A DNA stretch of 64,000 bases from Sesamum alatum (Eukaryota > Streptophyta > Magnoliopsida > Lamiales > Pedaliaceae). Position numbers and translations under genes: made by a program. Where the stretch lies: contig JACGWO010000007.1 in NCBI GenBank assembly GCA_034509735.1, forward strand, positions 20,550,046-20,614,045, given 5' to 3'. Below are positions 22,563 through 33,912 of the stretch, piece after piece. Positions within the stretch are counted from its first letter, which is position 1, and each line of letters opens with the position of its first letter. The notes below the pieces were generated by a model. It ran no database searches. It was not told the DNA's origin and was given only the letters and a program-made list of their open reading frames with translations.

Positions 22563-24796
22563 TAAAAGAAACGGGTACGGCCCAGGAATGCAACGGAAGC
22601 GTAAAAAACGTGAATTTAAAGGCGTAATTGAAACGGGTTCAAAGAGGTGTTCCCTTTGAAGTTCCCGGGTGTTTGGTGTTTGTCAAAGCATAAATAAAAG
22701 AGGGAAAGATGTTGGACATGTGGCTAAAGAAAGTAAACAAAAAGATACATATAATATAAATGGAAACTAACCTTTTGTTTACTACACGTGAAACCGGTAC
22801 AAGCTTTTGTTCCCTTTTCGTTTCTCCTTCTGTTTACTTGAGGATCTAAATTAGAACCCCTCTAATTTGTCCACACCATACTATGGAATGTATATCCTCT
22901 AATCTATTGCTAGATAGAAATAGAGAAAAGAAGAAGAAACACTTCAAAAACAACACTATTGTTTAGTGCCTTTTGGAATGTTTTTAAGTTCAATCTTTCC
23001 AAAAGGTATGAATACAAAAAGGAGAGTTTTTCAGAGAATTGTGGAGAGTATTTTGATGGAAAATTCGTGCAAGACCAAGTCCATTCAAGTTATGTGAATA
23101 GTTTTGTGTATGTAGGGTTGTTGAATTCAAAAATTCAACTTCTCTTGTTAACTTCCAAAGCAACCTACATACACACACCACTATCTACATAACCATGCAC
23201 CATTATAGCAAATAAAACCACCCACCAACCCATATAAAGGCTGGTCACATGTGCCTCACATGTGGAAGATTTTAATTCTTCCTTCACTTTCTATAAATTG
23301 AATTTTTCATGGACTAGGACTACTAGTCTTGAACTTTTATTTAATCTAATTAAATTAAGTCCAAACAAAGTCCATTGGGCATTAATTAATCCAATTAATC
23401 TAAATCCAGTTGAAGCCCATAAATTTATTTAATCCAATTAAATAAACATAAGTCCAAACTCTAATTAATTGATACAATCAATTAATTAATCCAAACCCGA
23501 TAAATTAATCCAATTAATTCAAAGATTCTAAGTCCAAGAATCAACTAACCTAATTAATTAATTCTTGGACCATCCATTAGATGGATTTCCCAATAAATGA
23601 TCCAATCATTTATTTTTCTCCTTGAATTAATTTAATCCAATTAAATTAATTCGTTTCTTCTAGAATTAATTCCAAATTAATTCTACCAATTCTATAATGA
23701 TTTGTGTGTGACTCTTTAGGTTCACCCTTAGCTAGACTTGGGCTTGTGTCCAACACAATTGGTCAATTAAATCCAATTTAATTAACTATTTTCCAATTAA
23801 CCATTAATCGGAAAACGCCCATCACTATGGGTGGCCATCTAGCAACGGTCCATGGCACTAGAGAGTAGGTGAATGCTGCCGTGAATATTTAGGCTCCAGA
23901 ATACCATACGAGTACGGTCCTTCCATCATCCGTCTCCCGGTCTAAGTCTAAGGCATGGAATTGGGCGTCGGTTCTCATCCTAGACTAGACAACTATGCTC
24001 AATAACTCGAGACACGTTTGCTCCATTGATCAACGTAGGAAATCATTCCCTACTCGATCAATCGTTGTGGCCACAGACTTAAAGAGCTTAAACCGTCTCA
24101 GAGCGCATAGGAAACTCGACTGTCATATACTGACAAGTGACAGATCCTTTCTTGGAATCCACCATCCTCAATACATATTCCAACTGCACTGGATAAGGCT
24201 TATGATGAACGTATCCCAGATACGAGCATCTCTTGCCAGACCCTAGATACAACCTTCATATGCATGTGACTGTCATGATTCCTCAAGTCCGAGGACTAAT
24301 CTCGTACTATTGGAACCGGGAATTCCAGTCATACCGACCAAGCCTCCAAGGCTTCCATATGAAGATTCCTGCGAGTTAGTTCAGTCAGCTAACACCCTTG
24401 TCACTAACGCACTAATATTGCATAAACGTCCAACGTCTGTCGCCGATGAAACACGGCACTTATCCAATGATTGCAGTCCTTAGTGTAAGTCCCTATAGGA
24501 CCCTAAATGCCCTGTCTCGAGGTCCTCGACTTGGAACGTTTCAAACCAACCTTTAGAAGTTGGTTTCATAGCTGCCATCCAATGCGCAACCCAACTACAT
24601 GAGTTATCCAATTGGTCTGTAGGCATTTGTTGTGTTGTTAAAAACGTTGTTTAACGTAATTAGTAAGCACAACAAACACATAGTGTCAAGGATGAATACT
24701 TACTATATTCATCAAGTCAATATTACTTTAATAAAGATTGCTAAATAGTACCCAAAACCGCCAATCCAATTGGCTTTCTGGTCACCTATTCTAACA
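22563..24796 (-). mobile_element. Solo LTR of copia family D (D1)
   Basis: About 2.23 kb ending ...CCTATTCTAACA at 24796, complement of the same TGTTAGAATAGG start used by families A and C. The left end is degenerate (TAAAAGAAACGGG against TGAAAGAGTCGGG at 57633). Flanks GTATA (22558-22562) and GTACA (24797-24801) agree at four of five bases. It splits the CACTA1 transposase; both sides read continuous TNP2 sequence. 23312-23783 holds a dense array of inverted repeats (see findings). Confidence 0.85.
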
Positions 24797-25942
24797 GTAC
24801 AACCACAGTGTAACATTACAGGGCTCTACTGCAAAATCGGGATATGTCTGGTCGAAATGTCTCCAAACCTCTGCATCGGACGGATGGCACATGGATTCCT
24901 CCTCCGTCTGATGGTTGGCATGCCATGTCATGTGCTCGATAGTCGCTTCCGAAGCATACAACCTCTACAGTCGATGGGTAAGCGACAGGTACCTAAGAAT
25001 GACATACGGGGTCTTCTTGCAGCTAGGATTTCGCTCCCTAGTCAGCTTATACCTAAGTTCTCCACGAAACTTGTAGTAATCCATATCAATGTCGTTCTTC
25101 TAGTACAACATCCAACCATTCTTACACGAATCAATATTCTCAACAGGTAACCCAAGTCTCTTATCAATTTCTTCATACTGTAGTAATCATAGGGTAGAGT
25201 GTGATCACGGGGCAATATATGATCAGCCCACTGTCACAATTGATCAAATATTCGCTCGGAAAAATTGTCCTCCAGCTTTTATTAGGTGCTGCCCACTGGC
25301 ACAAATTTATCTATATCATATGTTCACTAAACTAGCAATCTATGCCAACTGAGATTGGTTGCAGCTGTTCCACAATGGTTGGTCAGCAGTATGCACTACA
25401 TCAAAGAAATGATTTGATAACCCAGATACATAATCATAGGGGCCCCCGCCATAATATGAACTAGGCCTGGCATCAGAAAGACAAGACCTTGTGCCATCAT
25501 CAGGCACACCCTCCTGGTTACAAAAGACCCGAAAGCCGGCTCGGCGTTATTGAAAACCATTCTCTGTGCCTGATCCATTTGTGCGGCATCACCGCAGCAC
25601 GTACTACCTCATCCTGAGCAGCTGGGGTTTGTTGCTGCTGCACAGGGGGCGCAGTCACGATATCAAAGTACTCCTGCACCCTCTCCTCGCCATGGGAAGT
25701 CCAATTATAATACTCTGGCATATACCCTTTCATGCACAAGTCGAAATTTACCTCGTGCAATGTTTTGAACCTTCCGCTTTTGCATTTTCACCATGGAAAC
25801 TTAAGCTTCTCGTCATCCATATATGCACGTTGGGACTTGGTCCATTCAAGAAATGCATAATCCTCAAACTCCAGTGTAACACCCAGCAGGTCCCTATCAT
25901 ACATCCATCTCCTCAAATGTCTTAACACGATGAGTCCTACAT

Positions 25943-25973
<31 letters not shown>

Positions 25974-26199
25974 TACACACATGCAATCGACAAAAATAAG
26001 GACAATAAATAAATATATATACAACCAATCAACTGCATGTATTTTAATTGACTAGAAACGGTTTCAAGTTGTTACTTGATCAAAACAACTTCAAATATCA
26101 ACGAAAAATAAATAGGGATTGATGAAATTTCTATTATTTGTATAAGAATGCAAGAGAGAGTGTGAGAAGAAATGAAATGAAGGCAATATATATATATAT

Positions 26200-26999
26200 A
26201 TATAAGAGATTTTGCAATGGGCATTGAAATGGTAGTTGGAACTCCATAAATAGCTATTAGCATCTAGCCATTGCTCCAGATTTAGGAACAATTTCGGAGT
26301 GGTAATTGGAACAGAAAAATAGCAGTTAACATTTAGCTGTTGTAGTGTATTTGGAACGGGTCTTGTAATACAATATTTTCTATCTACAAAAACCGTTTCA
26401 AATTGTAACACGTATTGGAATGGTAACTGGAATACAAAATAACCATTAAAATCTAGCCGTTGTATTGCATTTGGAATGGGTCTTGTAATACAACTTTTGC
26501 TAACTATTGAAGTTGTGGCTAATTAACTCACGTTGAAACGGTTCTTGCAATACAAACTAAATTCGACAAGTACCATACTTAGGAACGGATATTGTAATAC
26601 AAGTTTTTATTAGGATACAAATCGTCTCCATTTGTACCTCATTTTGGAATGATTTTTTCCATGTCCCCTTATTTCAACAGGCTATTGGACGACATTTAGA
26701 ACTATAGTCATTTTGCATACACATGTCATTCCAACTGCCACATAAATGTTCGAAAATGTGCTACAAAAATTTTCCGCTCCCTTTTTGGAACGGTTATTGG
26801 ACCAGAACTTGTAACACAAGCATTGGAATGGTAGTAGTAAAGGTGATGCATTCCAATAAGTTCGTATTTAGTATAAAACGAATGTGGCGTCAGTGGTGCA
26901 GTTCCATCCCCCATGAGTTCCTTTGACCGTTCCAACTAGGAACGGGAGTTGGGATGGACGGGTCGGCTAATCCGCTCCAAATCCGCATTTTTTGTAGTG
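26200..26999 (-). repeat. CACTA1 right terminus and subterminal repeats
   Basis: 26220-26960 repeats GGAACGGNNNTTGTAATAC-like motifs, the subterminal transposase-binding repeats expected in CACTA elements. The end reads ...TTTTTTGTAGTG at 26999, i.e. CACTACAAAAAA on the minus strand, the diagnostic CACTA terminal inverted repeat. The other end is outside the window. 26025-26199 is AT-rich, with TA runs and no gene. Confidence 0.85.
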
Positions 27000-27002
27000 A
27001 AT

Positions 27003-27640
27003 ATTAAATTATTTAAATCTAAACTAATATTACTTATTTAAAAAATAAAATATTAGCTCAATGTATCCTTTGTATTATATAATTAATTGTAAAATGATAT
27101 TACTTAATGAGAAAATTAATAATTTAGATGAACAGACACTTTGTCTTATATAATTCATTTTATATTGAAAACTATATGTTAAAGTGTTTAAATCTAAACT
27201 GATATTGCTTATTAAAAAAATATAATATTAGTTGAATGTATTCTTTGTATTATATATTTCATTGTAGATCGTAAAATGATATTACTTAATAAAAAAAATT
27301 AATAATTTAGATGAACGTATTCTTTGTGTTATTTAATTTATTTTAAATTAAGAACTATGTTAAGAAATTTAAATATAAACGATATTACTTATGAAAAAAA
27401 TAAAATATTAGTTGAATGCATTCTTTGTATTATATAATTCATTGTAGATCTTACAATGATATTACTTAATAAGAAAATTAATAATTTAGATGAATGTATA
27501 CTTAGTCTTATACAATTCATTTTAGATTCAAAACTATGTTAAAGTATTTAAATATAAAATTGATATTACTTATTAAAAAAATAAAATATTAATTGTTCAT
27601 TGTAGATTGTATAATGATATTACTATTAACTCATCTTTAT
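27003..27640. repeat. Tandem array with about 177-bp period
   Basis: About 3.5 AT-rich monomers. The phrase AAATCTAAAC or AAATATAAA recurs at 27015, 27190, 27371 and 27550 (spacings 175, 181, 179). Each monomer also contains GATATTACTTA and ATTAATAATTTAGATGAA-type segments. It begins within a few bases of the CACTA1 terminus. No coding potential. Confidence 0.82.
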
Positions 27641-27879
27641 TTGTTCTAATTTCATCTTTAATTTCACTAATTATTCATATAATTCATTTATTTAATTATT
27701 TTTTAATTTAATATATTAACTATTAATTCAACTGACTCCAATCTAATTCATCCACTAACAATTTAATTATTAGTCATTAGTTCATCTAAATTCATTCAAG
27801 TTTTCATAATCAATCTAATTAAATTAACAATTTAACTCTAGTTAATAATTATCAATTAAAAGAACAAAATATCAAAATC
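27641..27879. other. AT-rich gap, no gene
   Basis: AT-rich sequence with repeated TTCATC and TTAATT words between the tandem array and the first readable CACTA2 codons. Nothing else seen. Confidence 0.5.
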
Positions 27880-28600
27880 CTTGATCTCGATTGCCTATCG
27901 CAAGATACTTCCAAAGTATGTGTGGAGCACATTAACAGAGGTGCATCTTCTATTCCAAGGCCTATGCTCGACCACGCTTGATGTCACCAAGTTACAGGAG
28001 TTGGGAAGACAGTGTAGCCATCATCATATGCAACCTTGAGAAAATATTCCTCCATCTTTCTTCGACTCGCATGGGAGGGCTTGTGCAATATAGGTGGATG
28101 TATCCATTTTTGATAGGTTCCTCTGTGATTTGAAAAGGAAGGTGAAGAACAAAGCACAGGTTGAGGCGTCTATTGTCGAGGCATACATTGTCGAGGAAAT
28201 AGGGCTATTCACTTCCCACTAATTTGAGCCACACGTTCGTTGAAACGAAGTAGGCCCGATAGAAACAATGATTCACGAGCAATGATGACAGAATCCAGCA
28301 ATCTATTTTAACCTCCCTGTTCGAGCTAATGGGGCCTCAAAGAATAGATGTCCTAGCAGTTCTGCATAATCGAGACGTGTGTGTTGTGCAACTGTGAAGT
28401 AGTCACATCATATTACAAGTAAGTATATACATGTATGTGTATATCTTGATTGTGATGTGCAGTTTATTTATATATATTTAACGAAATTTGCAAACAAGTC
28501 ATTCTTGAACGAACTATACCAGCACCACCCAATTATTGATCAACTTGTAGCAAGTAATTTCAAGGATTGGTTAAAAACTCGTGTAAGTTGATGACCTTTT
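27880..28600 (+). pseudogene. CACTA2 transposase fragment, DUF4218 part
   Basis: Plus strand reads AYRKILPKYVWSTLTEVHLL, CSTTLDVTKLQELG, then in shifted frames IICNLEKIFPPSFFDS, FDRFLCDLKRKVKNKAQVE, ASIVEAYIVEEIGLF and, at about 28500-28590, LYQHHPIIDQLVASNFKDW. These match the DUF4218 and following region of CACTA transposases and the homologous CACTA1 parts at 20340-21640. The whole TNP2 part is absent, so the copy is 5'-truncated at about 27880. Several frameshifts. Confidence 0.8.
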
Positions 28601-28666
28601 TTTTATATAACAATGGAGGGTTCAAACTTGGTCATAAACTAAAATTGTATATGTATGAACTGTAGG

Positions 28667-30733
28667 TGTGACACCCACTCTGTAATTATATTCCATAATA
28701 AATCCACATTTAACCTAATAAGATGAATCATATTTTACTCAATATATTATGTAAACATCACAGACTGGTATACGTCATCAAAATATTGTAATTAATCCTT
28801 GACCCTAGCCTTTATCAATATAAAGAAAGGAGAAAAGTGAAGTTTCTAGTTTTTACAAAACTTAAAATACAAATCCACTGAAAATTGAATATCTATGCAA
28901 TTGTGTAGCTAGAGCTCCCAACTCCAGATATCACTGCTGACCCAACTAGTAATATTGGTGATTGACTTATGATCGGCTAGCCACTGTGACTATGTCATGA
29001 AAAATATGCGGCAAGGATTGAGCTGCCTACTCAATAAGTATAGCTAATCAGCTTATATACATATACACATACACATAAGCAATAAGATAAATATCATGCA
29101 ATTATATCAAGCCACAAACATTAATTAATATGAAATCACCCCAAATTTATGAAGTAACCAATACCACAATCATACATCAATCTACAATACAATATATATC
29201 TAGAATCATCGTTTAACTTATTAGGGCCCTCCTTACCCTAGCTAGAGTATATTCAATGGTTTTGTCAGTTCTCACCACCTCAATCAATATCATATAATCG
29301 CAGGCATAGGATATCCATCACATGTGATATCCCCACACTGGCTAAGTGTATAGCAATATCAGCATAGGACGTCAAGCCGAACATGGTACCCCCACACCAG
29401 CAGCACAGGATATTCTCTGCTACCCAGAGTACCCCGGTAGCCATCGTGCCATGGTACCTAGTTGTATATTTATTTTTGTCATATCACATGTCACATCATC
29501 AATTACATTGTAATGACAACACACAACTCTTCATCAATCACATCATCATAAATCATTGAATATGCCCCAAGTTAGGTAAGCCATCTTTTTATCTCAATTC
29601 ACCACATTCCATCATTAATCTCATCATTCAATTTCAATCCACAATAAAATAGCATGGCAACTCACGATCATTCACTCGTCTTTCTTACACCATAACCACA
29701 TATAAGGATACAATGACAACTTTACACAGAATAACAAGGTAATCCAGACAAATAGCCAACAATTCACGATTATGTATACAACGCAAGAATATATATATAT
29801 CATGTGTATATAAATTATAATTTATAATATTTCTATTACTAATTCTTTGTCAGTTCTTCAGTTCTAGAGCAATTAATTAAATACGTGCACATATAATTAA
29901 ATATTTGATTATTAAATCCAATTAAGTTGAATAAATTAATTATAACAATGATAGATCCATTAAATTAAATAGTTTTAATTAATCGGTTATAACACTCTTA
30001 TTTCAAAGGGAGTAGTTAACCAATCACTAATTTATAAATAATCAAACTCATAAAATTTCCTAATTAAACATTAAATTGAATAATATAAATTACATTTAAT
30101 AAATGCACTAATTAAATAATATTAATCAAAATATATAAATCAAATGAATTAGTTATAACTAACTAACATTATCAACAACTATTATTACGAATAATCATTA
30201 TATTTATTCAAAAATCAATCTTGTTCACAAACCTTGACGGGATAAGTTAATTCACCTAATTAACTATATCATTCTTTAGTTAATCAAGCTTAGATTGGGA
30301 ACTCAAATCAATTAAGCATAATATAGTTTTTAATTGAATACGTAACTAATCGTTAACAACTAAATAAATGAACTACTTTAATTAGACTAGCGCACAATTT
30401 AAAGAATGTGAAAATTACTTTATTTACTCATCAGATTAATAAGAGATTAAATTAATTAAAATAATTAATTAACTCAATAACTATCGTCGGAAAAAACAAA
30501 GGAGATTAAGAAGATGAAAGTTACCTTATTCAGCGAGAAGCAGATGGCTAGGCTCTTCCAAACCTAATATTTTCATATATATATATATATATATATATAG
30601 ATATATATATATATATGAACATACATATATTCAATCAAATATTATATTATATCTTTGTGTGTGATGGTGGCACTCTTGCATAAAATGTTGGGGCCACGTA
30701 GCAACCCATTCTTATCACCACTCTTTATTTTAT
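28667..30733. mobile_element. Insertion in CACTA2, possible LTR remnant
   Basis: CACTA2 homology breaks at about 28665 and resumes at about 31975. The inserted part begins TGTGACACCCACTCTG, an LTR-like start. It contains a less AT-rich patch at 29220-29460 and a (TA)n tract at 30577-30616. I found no second terminus, primer site or pol frame, so the class is uncertain. Confidence 0.35.
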
Positions 30734-31758
30734 GGGATAATTATACTTCCTTCTTCTGAAATTTGGTTTAATTACACGTAAACTCCTGTAATTTAAAAAA
30801 TTACACCTAGTACCCATAGTTATAAAACATGTCAAGACACCCTAACAAAAGTAATCAATTTACCTTTCTACTCATAATTTGTGGCTAAAACAAATTAAAA
30901 GAGAACATGAAAATTTGAAAGAGTAAAAGACCAAATTGACACCTTATATGTGTAGAAATGAACAGACACTTTAGACTAAAAAGATAAAATTGCAGAAAAT
31001 ATTTTTTTCTACTATTTAAATATCACAAGGGATGTAAAATACTATATTTATGTTATCATAGTGATATGTTTGTACGATTGAGTTATCAGAATATATGTCT
31101 TCTAGAATATATAGTTAAATTATATAATATAGTGTATATATATAGTTGGGTTAATTACACTTGGACCCCCTCTAAAAATGCAAAATTACACTTTTCCCAA
31201 AAAATATTTAAAATTATACTTACACCCCTTCTGAAAAATTCACTGTTTACACTTGACCCATTTTTGTTTATATGCTACAAAACTATATAGGGTTAATTAA
31301 AAATAAAAATATATAGTTTGGTAGCATATAAATATGTTCAAAAAAAAAATAGTGTATATATATGTTAAGAGGTAAATTTATTTTGATCGATCTAATTTAT
31401 TTATTAATTAATAATTATTCTATATAATAATACTTTAAATATGTTAAATATATTACGGTATTTACTCTTATGATTTAATTTAATTATAAGAACAACTCAC
31501 ATGCATAAGTGTGTGAAATGCATAAGAATAGTTTGATTAAAATTATATTTATTTAACTTGCAATAAGTCAACCAAGGGCAAAAATGGATTTTCATTCAAG
31601 TTTTCTACTGATGTCAGCAAATTTTATCAATTCTATTAATTGAAGGATCTATTTGTTGGTTGGAAGCAAAAGTGAGGGTACTAGAAGTAATTTTTTAAAC
31701 CACGGGGGGTCTACGTGTAATTACAACAAACCTCAAGGGAGTGGAGTGTAATTATCCC
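30734..31758. mobile_element. Mutator-like element F, with nested family-E end
   Basis: The ends GGGATAATTATACTTCC and ...GGAGTGTAATTATCCC are inverted complements for about 100 bp. Identical flanks TTATTTTAT at 30725-30733 and 31759-31767 (9 bp). Inside, 31146-31255 matches the left end of MITE family E (GGGTTAATTACACTTGGACC), apparently truncated. No transposase frame in the about 1-kb element. Confidence 0.82.
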
Positions 31759-31767
31759 TTATTTTAT

Positions 31768-31974
31768 TATTATCTTTTTTAATGAATTTTGGTAAAATTA
31801 TAGTTTGATCCCTAACTTTATAAATTTGTATAATTCACCTATGAATTTTTTTATAAATGTCCAATTTAGTCCTTCGAGTTTTAATCTATTCAAATTTCAA
31901 CCTATAATTTATTTATTAATAAATTTTGATTTTTTTAATAATTATCAATTGGTCCCTCAATTATGTATAAATAT
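31768..31974. other. Gap in CACTA2, no gene
   Basis: AT-rich sequence with phrases such as TTTGATCCCTAAC and TTGGTCCCTCAA typical of MITE arms, but no partner arm was located. The CACTA2 homology restarts at about 31975. Confidence 0.35.
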
Positions 31975-32699
31975 CTATAGACGTTATAGCAGGTTTATCC
32001 CGAATTAATCTACATGAACAACAAGCTCCTGAAGTGTATTGGGCCCGAGAGCAGAGGCGACGATGTTCCCGTGTTACTTTGTGAATGGTTATAATTTCCA
32101 CACCGAGCGTCATAATGTCAACAAGTCAACGATGAATTGTGGGGTGTGTGTCAAATGCTCATCATATACAGACAAGGACAATGACTTCTATTGGATACTA
32201 GAAGAGATAATTCAGTTGGACTACCCACTTATTCCAAACTTGTACATCGTTCTGTTCAAGTGTCGTTGGGTCAAACCAGTAAGAGGCATGAAGGTACACT
32301 CTGGTTATCACCTCGTTGATGTTAATTTCAAAAAGTTGTACGAAAAAGATGAACTATTCATACATGCACAACAAGCAGTACAAGTTTACTAGACAGAGTA
32401 CCCAAACATGAAGAGAGACAAGGGATTGGATGGCCGTTAGCAAAACCAAAGCTCGGAGAGTAGTTTATGACTCTCGATGGACGGATGCCGCAAATCAGCC
32501 GGAGGAAGTCATACATGTCTCTGAAGTTTCTATGGATAATCAGACATCCGACCTACATGATTCTGATGGTATGCAAATAGCTGTTGATCTTTCTGTGGCA
32601 CTTCAAGAGGGAGCAGGAACATCTTGTTCGCCCCATGGTCACACCAACATTGAAGAAGACGAGGATAACGAAGATAGCCTCGAGGACTACGAGGACTAA
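31975..32699 (+). pseudogene. CACTA2 transposase C-terminal part (DUF4216 and acidic tail)
   Basis: 32039-32392 reads a DUF4216-like domain (GYNFHTERHNVN, SSYTDKDNDFYWILEEIIQL, PNLYIVLFKCRWV). 32430-32699 reads the C-terminal tail, ending in an acidic stretch (NIEEDEDNEDSLEDYED). Both match CACTA1 20173-19903 and 19751-19545. A shift or stop separates the two frames. DUF4216 accompanies TNP2 in plant CACTA transposases; its exact role is not known to me. Confidence 0.8.
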
Positions 32700-33660
32700 T
32701 GAAGATGATGCTTGATTATCTAGTGTTTTGTAATGAAATAGTTAAGTTTATATTATCTTATGAATAAGTTTTTTTTTTAAATATTTTAGTTTATACTATT
32801 TTATGAGTATATTTTTTTTAAAAGGAAAAAGTTTTGGAACGGCTAGAATTGAAAATTATCGATACACTAATCGTTCCAAACTACTATATATTTAGCGGGC
32901 TGATCAAATTTTTTTTGACACCAACTCAAATTGGGGGGAAAATTCAAAGTTTGGAACGGTCAGTCATACAGGCCATTCCAAATACTAACCCATGTTATTA
33001 GTTTGGCAGAAAAACTTAAAAATTTGGTGAGGAGGCCAATTTTTAAAAGGTCGTTGCGGGAGTGGTACCAAATGCCGTTTCTAAAATATTAATATCCACA
33101 ACTGTGTAAAAAGCCGTTACAATATGTGTTTAAATTTCAAAACTATTTTTTCATCTACGATATCTTAAAATCTGTGCGTCGGATTCATACCAAACTTAAA
33201 TACATATAAGACTATCTCCATTTGATCATATCTGACAGTTTAATTTAAAATCACATGGCCTGATTCAATGATGCACCGTTTTGAAAGACTACTCTTATTT
33301 TCCGGATACGATATCTCGACGTCCGTGGATCAAATTAGTCCAAAACTTCATTGAATGTATTCTTTTGTCGATTTGATCATATCTAACGGTTTGATTTAAA
33401 TTTTGATGGTCTGATAAAGCAATGTAGTACAAGAAATAAGATGATAATTACCTCAATGTAATACTAACAATCATAAATATGCAAATTTTATTAAATATTA
33501 TTAACATATATCAATCTCAGTTTCAAACGTTTTATGTTTTCAATTATGTCATCACACATTGCATACTTTCTTCAACATTAACGTGTCCTCTACAGAATTT
33601 TATTAATTTTTTTTGAAGAATTATTTTCTTAATTGGAATACCTTTTGTAATTTCTTTATA
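32700..33660. repeat. CACTA2 spacer with GGAACGG repeats
   Basis: Non-coding. 32820-33130 contains GGAACGG-type repeats as in the CACTA1 spacer. 33180-33620 is the inverted homologue of 18470-18790 (shared phrases such as TTGATCATATCTAACGGTTT). No gene. Confidence 0.6.
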
Positions 33661-33912
33661 TACAGATAGTCATTATGATATCGTTTAAGTTTAGAAAAAA
33701 TTCTATATTTCCTTATTCGGAACTCTGTTTGGAATGGCTTTATATACCGATAGTCAATATGATGTTGTTTACATGTCTAAAAATATTATATAGAAGTTTT
33801 GGAACTCCATTTGGAAGTGCTTTATATGCTAATAGTCAATACGATGTCGTTTATGTTTAGAGAAAATATTATATAGAAGTTTTGAAACTCTATTGGAAAA
33901 AATATTATATAG
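33661..33912. repeat. Tandem repeat with about 83-bp period
   Basis: About three units. GATAGTCAWTATGAT recurs at 33665, 33749 and 33831, and GTTTTGGAACTCCATTTGG at 33796 and, altered, at 33878. It lies directly before the accessory gene and may be a subterminal or promoter repeat of the element. Confidence 0.75.

Larger units (their letters stand above)
19545..25925 (-). pseudogene. CACTA1 (En/Spm) transposase, decayed and interrupted
   Basis: Minus strand, domains in order. Transposase-associated domain at about 25908-25788 (RRWMYDRDLLG). Link region at 25760-25518 (CMKGYMPEYYNWTSHGEE). TNP2/Transposase_21 at about 25170-24797 and 22560-21951 (RYLSLTHRL, ASEATIEHMTWHANHQTEEE, YLEPLMEE, HVGVRTHDNAT, MRAALMW). 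DUF4218 region at 21954-21381 (VMHIEKNVF, GGPVQYKWMYTFER) and 20760-20340. DUF4216 at about 20173-19903. Acidic tail to 19545. Such transposases cut and paste elements with CACTA ends. Stops and frameshifts are common, and a solo LTR (22563-24796) and a MITE (20785-21259) sit inside. Confidence 0.85.
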
